From positions 1 through 7,437 of the forward strand of contig JAFVAA010000398.1 in the NCBI GenBank assembly GCA_017476305.1: a stretch of 7,437 nt of DNA, read 5' to 3'. Under the pieces are notes generated by a model. The model had not been told where the DNA came from. It did no database searches and saw only the letters and a program-made list of their open reading frames with translations. Within the stretch, counting starts at the first letter, position 1. The number at the start of each line of letters is the position of its first letter. The position numbers were made by a program, and so were the translations under genes. The DNA comes from Lachnospiraceae bacterium (GTDB taxonomy: Bacteria > Bacillota > Clostridia > Lachnospirales > Lachnospiraceae). Positions 5,925 to 7,437 of the stretch are shown here, piece after piece.

Positions 5925-6431
5925 ATGTTAAAGAGATTTTTTCCGATTGTTGCATTTGTTATCTTAGGCTTCGCCATGACCGGATGTGGTTCAGATAACA
6001 GCACATCAAAGGGCGGCAATGAGGCGGTTGTAACATCTGATGAAAGGGAGGAGAAAAATGCCGGATCAAAAAAGGATACGAATGTTATCACGGTTACGAT
6101 TGGAGAACAGAAATTCGAGGCAGTATTAGAGGATAATGAGACAGCAAAAGAATTTAGCAACAAGCTACCGGTTACTTTTGATATGTCAGAACTGAATGGA
6201 AATGAAAAATATTTTAATATGGATGAAAGCATACATTCAGAACCGGAGCAGGTAGGTCAAATAGAGGAAGGAGACCTGATGCTGTATGGTTCGGACTGTG
6301 TGGTCCTTTTTTATGACAGTTTTTCTACCGAATATTCCTATACGAGAATAGGAAAGGTCAGTGACAGTTCAGGACTTCGTGAGGCAGTCGGAAAAGGAGA
6401 GGTCACGGTTTCTTTTGAGCAGAATAAATGA
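5925..6431 (+). CDS. Cyclophilin-like domain lipoprotein
   Basis: This 168-residue protein begins MLKRFFPIVAFVILGFAMTG and then Cys21, a lipoprotein signal peptide whose cysteine would be acylated to anchor the protein outside the membrane. A polar linker rich in Ser, Asn, Glu and Lys (22-52) leads to a cyclophilin-like domain (about 54-168) with VTIGEQKFEAVLEDNETAKE, MSELNGNEKY, GDLMLYGSDCVVLFY, YSYTRIGKV and a final VTVSFE strand. AGGAGG at 5912-5917, 7 bases upstream, selects ATG 5925 over the in-frame ATG at 5895. The domain is a close paralogue of the first domain of the upstream secreted protein, with 21 identical bases at 4897-4917 and 6279-6299. Members of this fold are called cyclophilin-like, but prolyl isomerase activity is not established for them, so I assign none. 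Confidence 0.9.
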   Translation: MLKRFFPIVAFVILGFAMTGCGSDNSTSKGGNEAVVTSDEREEKNAGSKKDTNVITVTIGEQKFEAVLEDNETAKEFSNKLPVTFDMSELNGNEKYFNMDESIHSEPEQVGQIEEGDLMLYGSDCVVLFYDSFSTEYSYTRIGKVSDSSGLREAVGKGEVTVSFEQNK

Positions 6432-6432
6432 T

Positions 6433-6666
6433 TTTTGCGGGGTTACAGAAGAACTCCCCTATGACAAAAAGGATGAGCATAACGGCTGGCTGAATGGCGA
6501 TATTGATTATGCTACGGATGCACCGTACTTTACGATTCTTTTTGAAGATGAGGAAGTATCAGAACAATACGGAAATCAGGTGAATATAGGAGTGATTGAT
6601 TGTCCGTTATCAAAGATTTCTGAACTTGATGGAGATTATGATGTGAGAATTGAACTGGCAGAATAA
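6433..6666 (+). pseudogene. C-terminal fragment of a second, different cyclophilin-like protein
   Basis: From just after the lipoprotein stop, another frame encodes GVTEELPYDKKDEHNGWLNG, DAPYFTILFEDEE, NQVNIGVIDCPLSKISELDG and DYDVRIELAE, ending at TAA 6664-6666. No ATG, GTG or TTG with a ribosome site opens it. The frame is open back to GTG 6361, but only by reading the lipoprotein gene out of frame. The order glycine-aspartate turn, aromatic strand, VN-x-G and final IEL strand recalls the C-terminal half of another cyclophilin-like group (similar to the TM1367 type). I infer that a deletion removed the start of this gene up to the lipoprotein stop. Family assignment is tentative; truncation is more certain. 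Confidence 0.6.
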
Positions 6667-6727
6667 AACAGATAATAAATGCTGGTTGTTCAAGAGAATA
6701 AAAAATAAAGAAAATGGAGGAAATATT

Positions 6728-7312
6728 ATGTTAGGCAATTTTAGTTATCACAATGCGACAAAGCTATACTTCGGGGAGGATGATAATACCAGTGATTAAA
6801 TTGCAGAGGCGTTGATGAAGTCCGTGGTGCATTGTTCTCTGATTGCTCTTGGGAATCCGGAAGATTATGAGGTGCGTTCCAATATCATGTGGACGGCAAC
6901 ATGGGCATTGAATACGCTGATTTCCAGAGGAAAAAAGACAGATTGGATGGTCCACATGATCGGTCAGTCGGTAGGTGCGTATACGGATGCGACACATGGC
7001 ATGACGCTTGCCGCAGTTTCTTTGCCATATTATCGTTTTATTATGCCGTATGGTCTGAAGAAGTTCAAGCGTTTTGCAGAGGAAGTTTGTGGAATTCGTG
7101 CGGAGAATAAATCAGATAAGGAAGTGGCTGAGGAAGGACTCCTCGCGATGGAAAACTGGATGAAAAAATTAGGACTTGTCCTTAATGTAAGTGAACTTGG
7201 TGTAACGGAAGATATGCTGGAAGGTATAGCAGATGGCACGATCATTTTAGAAGGTGGTTATAAGGTCTTAACCCATGATGAGGTAGTGAAAATTCTACAG
7301 GAAAGTATGTAA
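6728..7312 (+). pseudogene. Iron-containing alcohol (butanol) dehydrogenase pseudogene, N-terminal half deleted
   Basis: GGAGG at 6716-6720 precedes ATG 6728, which reads MLGNFSYHNATKLYFGED, the usual start of NAD(P)H-dependent butanol-type dehydrogenases. The text then jumps in frame to DNTSD, stops at TAA 6797-6799 where relatives have tyrosine, and continues IAEALMKSVVHCSLIAL, WTATWALNTLISRGKKTDWM and ATHGMTLAAVSLPYYRFIMP to the normal C-terminus. About 195 of roughly 390 residues are missing, including the GGGS nucleotide-binding region and the first two metal ligands (the Asp and His before the junction). The later metal-binding histidines, in DWMVH and ATHG, remain. The join lies where YFGED meets the family's later YF-x-GEDDNTSD, suggesting deletion between similar short sequences. 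ATG 6812 could open a 166-residue product, but no active enzyme is possible. Confidence 0.9.
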
Positions 7313-7324
7313 AGAACTTCTAAG

Positions 7325-7435
7325 AGTTGCAAAAAAATTTGATGAGCTTGCAAGTTTATTACTCAAACTTCCCACTTGAAAAATCACTTTAAAACCTTGA
7401 TTTTTCAAACAATTTTTATACTTTAATTTGCAACT
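7325..7435. repeat. Inverted repeat AGTTGCAAA ... TTTGCAACT enclosing the terminal hairpin
   Basis: AGTTGCAAA (7325-7333) and TTTGCAACT (7427-7435) are exact complements about 93 bases apart, with the 11-bp hairpin between them. The enclosed DNA is AT-rich and non-coding. This is the shape of a small non-autonomous element or of nested sites at an insertion-sequence end, but the window stops 2 bases later, so its true boundary is unknown. Confidence 0.4.
7376..7417 (+). terminator. AT-rich hairpin followed by T-run, possible terminator
   Basis: TTGAAAAATCA (7376-7386) and TGATTTTTCAA (7398-7408) form a perfect 11-bp stem with an 11-base loop, followed by ACAATTTTTAT. It lies 64 bases after the dehydrogenase stop and could end the operon transcript. 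The stem has only two G-C pairs, so termination would be weak; the structure could equally belong to a mobile-element end at the window edge. Confidence 0.45.
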
Positions 7436-7437
7436 TG

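Noticed and set aside
3520..6799. Stop-codon recoding or an alternative genetic code to explain the in-frame stops
   Set aside because: The interrupting codons are both TAA and TAG, normal genes here end in TAA, TAG and TGA, and two of the three interrupted genes also carry deletions, so ordinary decay explains them better.
1..7437. CRISPR array, rRNA or complete insertion sequence with transposase
   Set aside because: No regularly spaced repeats, no rRNA-like sequence and no transposase motifs were found on either strand.

Overview
This window looks like an accessory chromosomal region of a gut-type Clostridia bacterium, probably Lachnospiraceae. The basis is the strong AGGAGG-type ribosome sites, moderately AT-rich coding sequence and AT-rich spacers, and gene families typical of that group (AlbA_2/RecG-like regulator, iron-containing butanol dehydrogenase, Big-domain secreted protein). 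Genus cannot be fixed from the sequence alone. All recognisable genes lie on the + strand.

Layout. 1-828: remains of an AlbA_2/RecG-like ATP-binding regulator that lost its middle and its frame. 829-1879: a gene-free spacer of about 1 kb. It holds a 22-base copy of a tRNA-Ser 3' end (957-978), which looks like an integration scar, with a pair of short direct repeats to its left. It also holds two palindromes (1048-1061 and 1221-1246) and a consensus sigma-A promoter with two matching 13-bp operators just before a TetR gene. 1880-3480: intact TetR repressor and intact aldo/keto reductase, almost certainly one transcript. 3514-3852: flavodoxin pseudogene. 3877-3934: a hairpin between two short direct repeats. 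3965-4501: intact NAD(P)H-dependent FMN reductase-like protein. 4597-5808: a secreted cyclophilin-like / Big-like / cyclophilin-like protein interrupted by an in-frame TAG. 5819-5894: a long imperfect inverted repeat. 5925-6431: intact cyclophilin-like lipoprotein. 6433-6666: C-terminal fragment of another probable cyclophilin-like protein. 6728-7312: iron-containing alcohol dehydrogenase pseudogene. 7325-7437: inverted-repeat structure at the window edge, either a terminator or the start of a mobile element.

Biology. The ancestral set (TetR, aldo/keto reductase, flavodoxin, FMN reductase, several cyclophilin-fold proteins, Fe-dependent alcohol dehydrogenase) reads as a TetR-controlled redox or carbonyl-detoxification cluster paired with small cyclophilin-fold proteins, some of them exported. 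That functional link is inferred from gene order. The most striking feature is decay. Three genes, and probably a fourth, have lost internal or N-terminal DNA, and three carry a single in-frame nonsense codon (TAA at 3520, TAG at 4771, TAA at 6797). The TetR, aldo/keto reductase, FMN reductase and lipoprotein genes remain open. This is either real erosion of the cluster or, less likely, an assembly artefact from mixed strains.
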